Shown: piece after piece, positions 1 to 6,926 of the stretch
How positions within the stretch are numbered: the stretch's first letter is position 1
Layout: each line of letters starts with the position of its first letter
Source of the DNA: Pseudorhodobacter sp.
Lineage (GTDB): Bacteria > Pseudomonadota > Alphaproteobacteria > Rhodobacterales > Rhodobacteraceae
DNA: 9,168 bases
Assembly: GCA_014378345.1 (NCBI GenBank)
Contig: JACMNW010000393.1
Span: forward strand, 1 to 9,168
Direction of reading: 5' to 3'
The notes under the pieces: model-generated
The model's database searches: none
The model's input: the letters and a program-made list of their open reading frames with translations, nothing else
Told to the model about the DNA's origin: nothing
Position numbers and translations under genes: made by a program

Positions 1-425
1 AGGCATGCAGGCAGGCTTTCGCGGTCTACGATCAGGGAATGATAGCGGGTGGCCGCGAAGGGGGAGGGCAGGTCTTTGAATACACCCATCCCTGCGTGGT
101 GCATGCTGCCCATTTTGCCATGAACGATGTCTTTTGCGCGCACGACATTGCCACCAAAAGCCTGCCCGATGGTTTGATGGCCCAAGCAAACCCCAAGCAG
201 CGGGATGTTTGCTTCGGCTGCCGCAAGGGTAAGTGGCAGGCAAATGCCAGCTTGTGCAGGGTCACAAGGGCCCGGAGACAGCACGATAGACGTGGGGCGC
301 AGGCGCATCACGGTCTGCACATCAAGCGCATCATTGCGTTTGACCACAACATCTGCGCCAAGTTCGCTTAAATAATGCACTAGGTTGTAGGTGAAGCTGT
401 CATAGTTGTCGATCAGAAGCAGCAT
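1..425 (-). CDS. trpG: Anthranilate synthase component II (glutamine amidotransferase subunit), partial: 3' end beyond window
   Basis: TrpG hydrolyses glutamine and passes ammonia to TrpE, which makes anthranilate from chorismate, the first step of tryptophan synthesis in the cytoplasm. The minus strand from the ATG at 423-425 reads 141 complete codons and runs off the left edge. It opens with MLLLIDNYDSFTYNLVHYL, the standard start of this family, followed by the oxyanion-strand motif SPGPCDP (residues 50-56), the nucleophile elbow GVCLGHQ with catalytic Cys80, then HGKMGSMHH (102-110) and RYHSLIV (127-133). The catalytic His/Glu pair near the C-terminus lies outside the window. The start is fixed by this N-terminus; no strong ribosome binding site precedes it. 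It is a free-standing subunit, not fused to TrpE. It could equally serve as the folate-pathway PabA, as some bifunctional homologues do, but nearby trpE favours TrpG. Confidence 0.95.
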   Translation of the reverse strand, partial: MLLLIDNYDSFTYNLVHYLSELGADVVVKRNDALDVQTVMRLRPTSIVLSPGPCDPAQAGICLPLTLAAAEANIPLLGVCLGHQTIGQAFGGNVVRAKDIVHGKMGSMHHAGMGVFKDLPSPFAATRYHSLIVDRESLPAC

Positions 426-470
426 CTTGCAGAGCCTTGACAATAGGGGATGATCCGCGCGCGGGGTCGG

Positions 471-504
471 GCTATACATGAAGCAAGCGGTGTCGGGGCG
501 TCAA
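471..504 (-). promoter_or_regulatory. Possible sigma-70-type promoter for trpG
   Basis: In the 149-base gap between the divergent trpG and the plus-strand gene, the minus strand carries TTGACG (499-504), a good -35 element. The best -10-like hexamer, TATAGC (471-476), is 22 bases away, longer than the usual 16-18. At the normal 18-base spacing there is only CATGTA (475-480), a poor match. Because the opposite-strand gene blocks simple readthrough from trpE, trpG should have a promoter in this gap. The exact elements are a weak inference. Confidence 0.25.
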
Positions 505-562
505 GGGAAACTGACTGCTTGGATTGTGATGTGATATCCCACCAGGGACTGGACTTGAAGGC

Positions 563-568
563 AAGGGG
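563..568 (+). promoter_or_regulatory. Ribosome binding site of the deacetylase-like gene
   Basis: AAGGGG lies 6 bases before the ATG at 575, a good Shine-Dalgarno match at normal spacing. It supports 575 as the start. The hydrophobic segment that follows at once (a signal-anchor) agrees with this choice. Confidence 0.7.
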
Positions 569-574
569 CTTAGG

Positions 575-2224
575 ATGATTAGGGGATTCCTGTCGGGCGT
601 GCTTTGGGGCACTGCTGTATCTGCTTTAGGGTTGGGGGCAGTGTCGCAGCTAGCGCCGCTGCCGGTTGCGCGTATTGCGGCGGATGCATCGGCAGTGAAG
701 CGGGTCAAACCGGCGTTGGTGGAACCGGTTGCGGTGCCAGAACTAACTGCTCCAGAAGCTGTGGTTCCAAAACCAGAAGTTCCAGATGCAGCAGAGCGCG
801 CGCCGGAAGCCAAGGTACCAGTTACACCTGCCGAGGTGCCCGTACCCAAGCCTGCTCCGGATGTGGTGGCAGACAGTCCGGCTACCCAAGCCGTCGAGCC
901 GCCCGCGGGATCGGAATTTGCAAAGCCTTTGCCAGATACGGCCCCCGTGGCCCCTGCGGCTGACGTGGCGCCTGCGCCAAATGCAATGGGTCAGGCCCCT
1001 TTAGCACCGCCAGCGACGGATGCCACGACGCAGACTGATACGCCATCGGTTGCGCCAAAGACCGGGCTTGCAGCGCCAAAACCACTTGATGTGCCAAGGG
1101 AAGGCGGCGATGCCGGAGTGTCCGCCAGTGTACCTGCCGGTGCAGACGATGGGGCAAAAATTTCGCCAGAACCGCCGGGTCAATTGACCCTGCCGCAGGC
1201 AGATAATGCCCCTGCACCTGCGCAAGATCCTGAACCAGCTGCCGAAAAGGCGCCGTTTAAGCCGTTGCCGGAAATTTTACCAGTGCCCGAATTGCCTGCA
1301 GAGCCTTCATTGCAACTGACACCGGATGCGGTTCTGGTGCCTGACGCCGGCCCTGTGCAAGTCCCCGCAACCAAATCGTCGGCCACGTTAGAGCCGACGC
1401 CAAGCTTGGACGGCGTGGTTGACGGCGTTACGGTTGGTCGCTTGCCAACAATCGGTGATGCGCCAGCAGTACCCGAAGGGTCGGCTGCGCCTGCCGCTGA
1501 AAACGCTCCGGTCGGCAGCACTGAGTTGGTTATTGATGGTCAGGCGGATGTGCCGCCTTTGCAGAAATATGCCCGCGCTTTTGACAATGTCGACGCAAAG
1601 CCGCTGTTTTCTATCATTTTGATTGATACCGGGGGGGCGGATGTTGACCGCGCCGCCCTTGCAGCACTGCCGTTTCCAGTGACTTTTGCACTTGATCCTT
1701 TGGCCCCGAATGCAGCCGCGGCCAGCGCGATTTACCGGGCTGCCGGGCAAGAGATAATTATGGTAGCAACGGGTATTCCGGCAGGTGCGACGGCGTCTGA
1801 TCTGGAAGTCACCTTTCAGGCTCATGCCGCGGCGCTGCCCGAAGCTGTAGCCGTGATTGATACCGAATTTGGCGCGTTTCAGGCGGACCGACCCATGGCT
1901 ACGCAAGTGGTGCCAATTTTGAAGGCGCAGGGTCGCGGGCTGATATCGTGGGATCGGGGCCTGAACGCGGCGGATCAGGTGGCGGAGCGTGAAGGGCTGC
2001 CGTCGGGGATGGTGTTTCGCAAGTTGGACGGCAAGGGTGAAAACAAATCCGCCGTGCGACGAGCGTTGGACCGGGCTGCGTTTAAGGCGGCACAGGACGG
2101 GCGCGTCATGGTGATTGGGCAGACCTTGCCAGAAACCGTGGCGGCACTGATGGAATGGGCGGTTAAAGGGCGGTCGGCATCGGTGGCGCTGGCCCCGGTA
2201 TCGGCGGTGTTGACGGTGAAGTGA
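575..2224 (+). CDS. Divergent polysaccharide deacetylase family 2 (YibQ-like) protein with long Pro/Ala-rich linker, probably non-catalytic
   Basis: A 549-residue protein in three parts. Residues about 4-26 are hydrophobic after one Arg, which fits an uncleaved signal-anchor or signal peptide, so the rest is probably periplasmic. Residues about 40-330 are low-complexity, rich in Pro, Ala, Val and Glu with recurring VPxP/PAP units, and are likely an extended spacer. Residues about 343-549 form a globular domain resembling the divergent polysaccharide deacetylase family (YibQ, formerly DUF610). The strand ILIDTGG (348-354) sits where the family has an IDD motif, so the second Asp is Thr352. GQEIIM (391-396) has Gln where GHE is usual, and DTEFG (429-433) replaces the NHMGS metal-binding segment. 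These substitutions suggest that deacetylase activity is lost. A structural or binding role in the envelope is possible, but the true function is unknown. It is the only plus-strand gene, diverging from trpG and converging on trpE. The start is supported by AAGGGG at 563-568. Confidence 0.85.
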   Translation: MIRGFLSGVLWGTAVSALGLGAVSQLAPLPVARIAADASAVKRVKPALVEPVAVPELTAPEAVVPKPEVPDAAERAPEAKVPVTPAEVPVPKPAPDVVADSPATQAVEPPAGSEFAKPLPDTAPVAPAADVAPAPNAMGQAPLAPPATDATTQTDTPSVAPKTGLAAPKPLDVPREGGDAGVSASVPAGADDGAKISPEPPGQLTLPQADNAPAPAQDPEPAAEKAPFKPLPEILPVPELPAEPSLQLTPDAVLVPDAGPVQVPATKSSATLEPTPSLDGVVDGVTVGRLPTIGDAPAVPEGSAAPAAENAPVGSTELVIDGQADVPPLQKYARAFDNVDAKPLFSIILIDTGGADVDRAALAALPFPVTFALDPLAPNAAAASAIYRAAGQEIIMVATGIPAGATASDLEVTFQAHAAALPEAVAVIDTEFGAFQADRPMATQVVPILKAQGRGLISWDRGLNAADQVAEREGLPSGMVFRKLDGKGENKSAVRRALDRAAFKAAQDGRVMVIGQTLPETVAALMEWAVKGRSASVALAPVSAVLTVK

Positions 2225-2231
2225 GCTATCT

Positions 2232-2254
2232 GCCGGGGTTATTGTCGCCCCGGC
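2232..2254. terminator. GC-rich hairpin between convergent genes (possible bidirectional terminator)
   Basis: A perfect 7-base inverted repeat, GCCGGGG at 2232-2238 and CCCCGGC at 2248-2254, has a 9-base loop. It starts 8 bases after the stop codon of the plus-strand gene and 6 bases beyond the trpE stop, filling most of the 36-base gap between the converging genes. No T-run follows on either strand, so it is not a classical intrinsic terminator. It may still slow polymerase or protect both 3' ends. Confidence 0.45.
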
Positions 2255-2260
2255 CGCGGG

Positions 2261-3769
2261 TCAACGATTGCCGCGCCGGGAAAACAGGCCTGCATCTTCG
2301 GCTGCGCGGCGCAGGGCACGGGATTTGTTCAGGGTTTCTTGATATTCCGCCTCGGGGTCGCTGTCATAGACCACGCCGCCACCGGCCTGAATATACAGGA
2401 TTTCGTCTTTGAGAACGGCCGTGCGCAAGGCAATGCAAAAGTCCATCTCGCCATTGGCGGCAAAATAGCCGACACCGCCACCGTAGATGCCACGCTTTTC
2501 AGGCTCCAATTCATCAATGATCTGCATCGCGCGCACTTTGGGGGCACCGGACACTGTACCTGCGGGCAGACCTGCGAGCAGGGCCGACAACGCGTCTTCG
2601 CCGTCGGCAATTTGGCCGACCACGTTGGATACGATGTGCATGACGTGGCTGTAACGCTCAATAATGAATTGTTCTGTCGGGCGCACGGTACCAATTTTGG
2701 ACACGCGGCCTGCGTCGTTGCGGCCCAGATCGAGCAACATCAAATGTTCGGCCAGTTCCTTTGTGTCGGCCAGAAGATCGGCCTCCAGCGCGCGATCTTC
2801 TTCTTCGGTAGCGCCGCGTTTGCGGGTGCCTGCGATGGGGCGAATGGTGATTTCGCCTTCCCGCAAGCGGACAAGGATTTCGGGGCTGGCACCAACAACC
2901 TGAAAGCCGCCGAAGTTAAAAAAGAACATGAACGGTGAAGGGTTGGTGCGGCGCAAGCTGCGGTACAAGGCAAAAGGTGGTTCGGCAAAGGTTTGCGACC
3001 AGCGTTGGCTGGGAACAACCTGAAAGATGTCGCCCGCGCGGATGTAATCTTTGGCGCGTTCCACAGCGGCTTTGTAACCTTCATGGGTGAAGTTTGATAC
3101 CATATCGCCGATGGGGGCGGGCGCGCCGAAATCACGCTCTGCCGGGGGCGCGCGGTCAAGGTCGCGAAGACTATCCATCACACGTTCGGCAGCTTGAGCA
3201 TAGGCGGCCCGCGCCGACAGGCCGGAGGCTATCCATGCGGGGGCCACGATTGTAACCTCGCCCTTCACACCGTCCAGCACCGCCACGACGGAGGGGCGCA
3301 TAAGGATCGCATCGGGCAGGCCTAGCGGGTCTGGGTTTACATCGGGCAGGTGTTCGACAAGGCGGATCATATCATAGCCAAGATAGCCGAAAAGACCCGC
3401 CGCAATGGCGGGCAGGTCGGCGGGCATGTCAATGCGGCTTTCGGTGATCAGCGCCCGCATGGTATCTAGCGGGTGGCCTTCCAGCGCTTGAAACGCGCCC
3501 GCATCAAAACGCGCACCACGGTTTAAGCGGGACTGTGTGCCGTGGCACTGCCAGATCAGATCGGGCTTCAGGCCAACCACGGAATAACGCCCCCGCACTT
3601 CGCCCCCGGTCACGGATTCGAGCATGAACGTATCGGTGCGTGCATCGCCGAGTTTCAGCATCAAGGATACGGGCGTATCCAAATCCGCCGCGATGCGGGC
3701 GTAGACCAGCTGGTTCTTGCCAGCTTTCCAGCCCTTTTCGAAATCTTCGAAAGTGGGAATCAATGCCAT
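2261..3769 (-). CDS. trpE: Anthranilate synthase component I
   Basis: TrpE converts chorismate plus ammonia (from TrpG, or free) to anthranilate and pyruvate in tryptophan synthesis. The 502-residue length is normal for the stand-alone subunit. The N-terminal domain holds MLESVTGG (residues 49-56), matching the LLES segment that forms the tryptophan feedback pocket, so allosteric inhibition is probably intact. The chorismate-binding domain has IFQVVPSQR (248-256), NPSPFMF (276-282), GASPEILVRL (293-302), RPIAGTR (310-316), LDLGRND (346-352), SHVMHIVSNV (374-383), LPAGTVSGAPKVRA (401-414), YGGGVGY (429-435) and GGGVVYDSDP (463-472). Only 13 bases separate its ATG from the stop of the PpiD-like gene, with no clear Shine-Dalgarno match, so translation is probably coupled. 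That gap has no room for a leader-peptide attenuator. It is not fused to TrpG as in rhizobia. Paralogous PabB and MenF/EntC enzymes are less likely, given length and motifs. Confidence 0.97.
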   Translation of the reverse strand: MALIPTFEDFEKGWKAGKNQLVYARIAADLDTPVSLMLKLGDARTDTFMLESVTGGEVRGRYSVVGLKPDLIWQCHGTQSRLNRGARFDAGAFQALEGHPLDTMRALITESRIDMPADLPAIAAGLFGYLGYDMIRLVEHLPDVNPDPLGLPDAILMRPSVVAVLDGVKGEVTIVAPAWIASGLSARAAYAQAAERVMDSLRDLDRAPPAERDFGAPAPIGDMVSNFTHEGYKAAVERAKDYIRAGDIFQVVPSQRWSQTFAEPPFALYRSLRRTNPSPFMFFFNFGGFQVVGASPEILVRLREGEITIRPIAGTRKRGATEEEDRALEADLLADTKELAEHLMLLDLGRNDAGRVSKIGTVRPTEQFIIERYSHVMHIVSNVVGQIADGEDALSALLAGLPAGTVSGAPKVRAMQIIDELEPEKRGIYGGGVGYFAANGEMDFCIALRTAVLKDEILYIQAGGGVVYDSDPEAEYQETLNKSRALRRAAEDAGLFSRRGNR

Positions 3770-3782
3770 TTCATGTGCCCGT

Positions 3783-5657
3783 TCAGTTCATTTGGGCGTG
3801 AACGGCGTTGATGGCATTTTGATCAAGCGTGATGCCCGATTTGGCTGTCAGGGCCGCTGTAAACGCGGCGAAAGCATCTTGCGAAATTGCCTGTTCTATT
3901 TGGGCTGCAAGGGCGGTTTTCACGGCGGTGACATCGGTACCTGTCGTGGCGGCGGGCACCACGCTATCAAGGCTTAAAACGCCGACAAAACCCGGTGCTT
4001 CGGTCACACGGATATCGGCTTTTGCCAATTGAAACACAGTTGCCATTATGCCTTCAGGTGCGCCTTCAAAAAATCCGGTGCGGGGCAGTTCTGGGGCCAC
4101 ACTGACAATACCGTAAGCCCCAAGTGATGCGCCGCCTTCGACGGCGGATTTCACAATGATGGCTTGGGCAGACAGGGCCTTGGTCAGGGCATCGGCAGAC
4201 CAGGCGGCGGCAACTTTTTCCTTTGCGGCAGCAAAGGGAATGGGGGCCGGGGGCACGATTGCGTCAAGCCGCAAGGCGGCAAGGCCACCGTCATCAAGAC
4301 CGATGGCTTGCGGAAAATCGCCTTCGGTAATTTTGTCGGCTTCCGTGCGGAATGCCTCATACCCAACCAACGGGTCGTCGCTCTGCGCACCCGGAACATA
4401 GTCAAAGGTGACAAGTTGCATACCTTGTTCGGTTTGCACCTCTTCCAGCGTTGCCCCGCCTGCAAGCGCGTCATCGACGGCTTCCAGCTTGTCGCCTATC
4501 GCGCGGCGCGCGGCGTCAAGTTGGGCCTCCCCGGTCAGGGTCACTTTCGCCTCGTCAAAGGTGGTTTCTTGCGCGGGCAGGACAGCGTTCATGCGGAATA
4601 GAGCAGGGCCGAGGTCAGAAGTGAATGGGCCAACCACGCCGGGTTCTTTCAGCGCGAAAACGGCGTCGGCGGCAGCACCAAGATCATCCGGGCCAACATC
4701 ACCCATATCCACATCTTCCAACGTCAGGCCACGTTCCTTGACGAAGGTTTCAAACGCTTCGCCTGCATCAATACGGGCTTTGGCAGCGGTGGCATCGGCG
4801 TCGGTCGGGAACACTAGGCGTTCTACCAAGCGGCGTTCGGGTTGCACGAATTCGGCAATGCGGCTGTTATACAAATCTTTCAACGCCTTTTCATCGACCG
4901 GCATATCGGCGGCAATCATATCGGGCAGCAGCGCGATATAGGTGATGCGGCGTGCCTCTGGCGTGGTAAAGGTAGGGATATTGGCATCATAGAAGGTTTG
5001 CAGATCGACGTCAGTTGGGGCGGGCGGCTGGGCTGGCAGATCTGCCGCATCAAGTTTCAGCAGGGAAAACGCGCGCTTTTCGCCAGCATAGGCATAAAGT
5101 GTGTCGGTCAGCGTGGCGGGGGCGGTGAAACCACCCGCGACCGCCCCTTGCAGCAAGGATCGGGCCACATCGCCGCGCAGGCCTGCCTCAAAATCAGCTT
5201 CGTTCAGATTGGATTGTTTCAGGGCAAAGCGGTAGGTTTCGGGATCAAATTTGCCAGCAACGCCTTGGAAAGCCTTCATGCCCGACAATTCTTTTGCCAC
5301 TGCGGCGTCGCCTACGGAGATACCCACGCGTGCAGCTTCGTCATCAAGGGCGGCGCGGGTGATCAGACCTTGCAGCACTTGTTTATCAAGGCCGAAGCCA
5401 AGGCCCTGTTGCATGTTCACCGGCTGGCCCATTTGCGCGCTGAAGGCTTTCAGTTCCTGGTTGAGGCCGCGGGCATAGTCATTTGTGGTGATCTCACGCG
5501 TGCCGACGGACCCGATGGTGCTTAGACGCCCGCCAAAGTTGGTGACGCCAAAGCCGCCAAGGCCAAGCACCAGCAGGGTCATCAGGCCCCAGACCAGCAT
5601 GCCAGCGCCTTTGCCTTTTTTCTTGGGTTCAGCGTCAGGTTGCGGGGTTTTGGCCAT
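3783..5657 (-). CDS. PpiD/SurA-like membrane-anchored periplasmic foldase (parvulin-type peptidyl-prolyl isomerase family)
   Basis: A 624-residue protein built like PpiD. It has a charged cytoplasmic tail with a Lys-rich stretch (residues 1-17), one membrane span (about 19-39), then a large periplasmic part. Residues about 45-200 match the SurA_N-type chaperone region, a parvulin-like PPIase segment falls at about 271-360, and an extended C-terminal chaperone region follows. PpiD proteins sit at the inner membrane near the Sec translocon and help newly exported proteins fold. In the parvulin segment the first strand reads ERLVF where active enzymes have a His-containing strand. The closing strand reads GPALFRM where a second conserved His is expected. 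Isomerase activity is therefore doubtful, as for E. coli PpiD, and a chaperone role is more likely. A 72-base gap separates it from the upstream aminotransferase gene, so it may have its own promoter, though I see only weak candidates. trpE follows 13 bases downstream, which places both on one transcript. Confidence 0.9.
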   Translation of the reverse strand: MAKTPQPDAEPKKKGKGAGMLVWGLMTLLVLGLGGFGVTNFGGRLSTIGSVGTREITTNDYARGLNQELKAFSAQMGQPVNMQQGLGFGLDKQVLQGLITRAALDDEAARVGISVGDAAVAKELSGMKAFQGVAGKFDPETYRFALKQSNLNEADFEAGLRGDVARSLLQGAVAGGFTAPATLTDTLYAYAGEKRAFSLLKLDAADLPAQPPAPTDVDLQTFYDANIPTFTTPEARRITYIALLPDMIAADMPVDEKALKDLYNSRIAEFVQPERRLVERLVFPTDADATAAKARIDAGEAFETFVKERGLTLEDVDMGDVGPDDLGAAADAVFALKEPGVVGPFTSDLGPALFRMNAVLPAQETTFDEAKVTLTGEAQLDAARRAIGDKLEAVDDALAGGATLEEVQTEQGMQLVTFDYVPGAQSDDPLVGYEAFRTEADKITEGDFPQAIGLDDGGLAALRLDAIVPPAPIPFAAAKEKVAAAWSADALTKALSAQAIIVKSAVEGGASLGAYGIVSVAPELPRTGFFEGAPEGIMATVFQLAKADIRVTEAPGFVGVLSLDSVVPAATTGTDVTAVKTALAAQIEQAISQDAFAAFTAALTAKSGITLDQNAINAVHAQMN

Positions 5658-5729
5658 TGGTCTGCTTTCACGAATAAGAGGTTTTCTGTGTCTATGCGGT
5701 CAGCGTGGTCTGGGCAAGCACTGCATGGG

Positions 5730-6908
5730 TTAGATGCGCAGGGCGGCGAGGCGGCGGAATAATTCGGTTATGCCTGTGATATCAATATTGGCGAAGGCAA
5801 TCCGCAGTTGTCGCTTGCCGTCTGGTGATCCGGTGGGTTGGAACATGGTGCCGGGCAGCATCAGGATGGCGGCATCAGCGACGAGGCGTTTGGCGAGTTG
5901 GTCGGACGGCAGGTCAAAGGGATGCTCAGCATAGGCAAAGTAGGCGCCGCAACCAAGCAGGGACCAGCCGTCGAGGGATTTGAAGGCTTGGGTCATGGCA
6001 TCGCGGCGGTGCAGGATTTCGGCACGCTCGCCTGCGACCCATTGGGCAAGGTTCTGCATTCCCCACAGGGCCCCGATTTGGCCCAGTTGGCTGGGGCAGA
6101 TGGCGACGGTATCAAGGAATTTTTCCACCTGTGCCAAGCGGTCGGTGGCGGCGACGATTGCGCCAACGCGGTGGCCGGTCAGCCGGTAGGCTTTGGAAAA
6201 TGAATAGAGGTGGATCAGCACATCATCCCAATCGGGATCGGTGAACAGATTATGCGGAGCACCTGTGCGGCTGTCAAAATCGCGGTAAGTTTCATCGACA
6301 ATCAGGGCAAGGTTGTGGGCGCGGGCAAGATCGCGGAAGGCGGCCAAGGTTTCAGCCGGATATTCGGCACCGCCGGGGTTGTTGGGGCTGACCAGCACGA
6401 TGGCGCGGGTGCGCGGCGTGATCAGGGATGCCGCCTGATCTGGATCGGGGACCAGGCCCGCGCCGCAAGGTAAGGGCACGGCGCGAACGCATTGCATATC
6501 AAGCCACATTTTATGGTTGAAATACCACGGGGTGGGCAAAATCACCTCGTCGCCAGCACCCGCCAGGGTGGACATCACAGCGGTGAAGGCTTGGTTGCAG
6601 CCTTGAGTTATAGCGACCTGTTCTGTGGCAATAGTGCCGGAATAAGCTGCCGACCATTGCAATGCAATTTCCGCACGCAAGGCGGGCAGGCCAAGCACCG
6701 GGCCATAAAGATGGGCGGCGGGATCGTTCAGCGCGGCATCTGCCAAGGCTTGACGCAGCGCAAGCGGTGGGGGGTCTAGCGGGGCGGCCTGACTGACGTT
6801 GATCAGGGGGCGGTCTGCGGTGAAGACCCCGCCGACAAGCCAGCGGCGTGCTTCCATCACCGGGGGCGGGTTGGTTGCACGCATTGCGCGATTTAGGGGC
6901 AGGGACAT
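5730..6908 (-). CDS. PLP-dependent class I/II (fold type I) aminotransferase
   Basis: A 392-residue cytoplasmic enzyme that swaps amino groups between an amino acid and a 2-oxo acid using pyridoxal phosphate. All landmarks are present: an aromatic ring-stacking residue in the PTPWYFNH stretch (125-132), SPNNPGG with Asn177, IVDETYRDF with the cofactor-binding Asp205 and Tyr208, SFSKAYRLTGHRVGA with Schiff-base Lys239 and phosphate-binding Arg247, and RQLRIAF with Arg369, the usual substrate-carboxylate Arg. It belongs to the aspartate aminotransferase-like group, but the substrate cannot be read from these motifs. Aspartate, aromatic amino acids or another substrate are all possible. Nearby trpE is not strong evidence for an aromatic substrate. 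The start is supported by AAGGA at 6915-6919, 6 bases upstream. An earlier ATG ending at 6913 is out of frame. The gene begins 18 bases after the DUF2127 gene ends, so it is probably cotranscribed with it. Confidence 0.92.
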   Translation of the reverse strand: MSLPLNRAMRATNPPPVMEARRWLVGGVFTADRPLINVSQAAPLDPPPLALRQALADAALNDPAAHLYGPVLGLPALRAEIALQWSAAYSGTIATEQVAITQGCNQAFTAVMSTLAGAGDEVILPTPWYFNHKMWLDMQCVRAVPLPCGAGLVPDPDQAASLITPRTRAIVLVSPNNPGGAEYPAETLAAFRDLARAHNLALIVDETYRDFDSRTGAPHNLFTDPDWDDVLIHLYSFSKAYRLTGHRVGAIVAATDRLAQVEKFLDTVAICPSQLGQIGALWGMQNLAQWVAGERAEILHRRDAMTQAFKSLDGWSLLGCGAYFAYAEHPFDLPSDQLAKRLVADAAILMLPGTMFQPTGSPDGKRQLRIAFANIDITGITELFRRLAALRI

Positions 6909-6914
6909 GCCATA

Positions 6915-6919
6915 TCCTT
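6915..6919 (-). promoter_or_regulatory. Ribosome binding site of the aminotransferase gene
   Basis: On the minus strand AAGGA ends 6 bases before the ATG at 6906-6908. An out-of-frame ATG at 6911-6913 lies between them, but its spacing is too short for this site, so 6908 is the better start. Confidence 0.65.
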
Positions 6920-6926
6920 GTTCAAG

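Noticed and set aside
437..442. TTGACA on the plus strand, a perfect -35 hexamer
   Set aside because: No acceptable -10 element follows at 16-18 bases; the nearest, TATACA at 473-478, is 30 bases away.
526..538. Tandem GTGAT GTGAT and the GATATC palindrome upstream of the deacetylase-like gene
   Set aside because: Too short to call an operator or a promoter with confidence. A CTGACT/GATATC pair at 16-base spacing (511-516 and 533-538) is a poor match to the consensus.
472..849. Minus-strand open frame of 125 codons, Ala/Ser/Thr/Gly-rich, overlapping the start of the deacetylase-like gene
   Set aside because: Its composition mirrors the Pro/Ala-rich codons of the plus-strand gene read in reverse. 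There is no recognisable domain, and the plus-strand gene has a good ribosome binding site and a family match.
1388..1906. Minus-strand open frame of 172 codons inside the deacetylase-like gene
   Set aside because: It is rich in Arg, Cys and Trp, lacks any family signature, and is wholly antisense to the recognised globular domain, as expected for a shadow frame in GC-rich DNA.
2339..2938. Plus-strand open frame of 199 codons opposite trpE
   Set aside because: It is fully antisense to highly conserved TrpE motifs, with no recognisable domain.
4842..5525. Plus-strand open frame of 227 codons opposite the PpiD-like gene
   Set aside because: It is antisense to a well-supported protein, has no known motif, and has the Gly/Gln/His-rich composition typical of reversed alanine-rich coding sequence.
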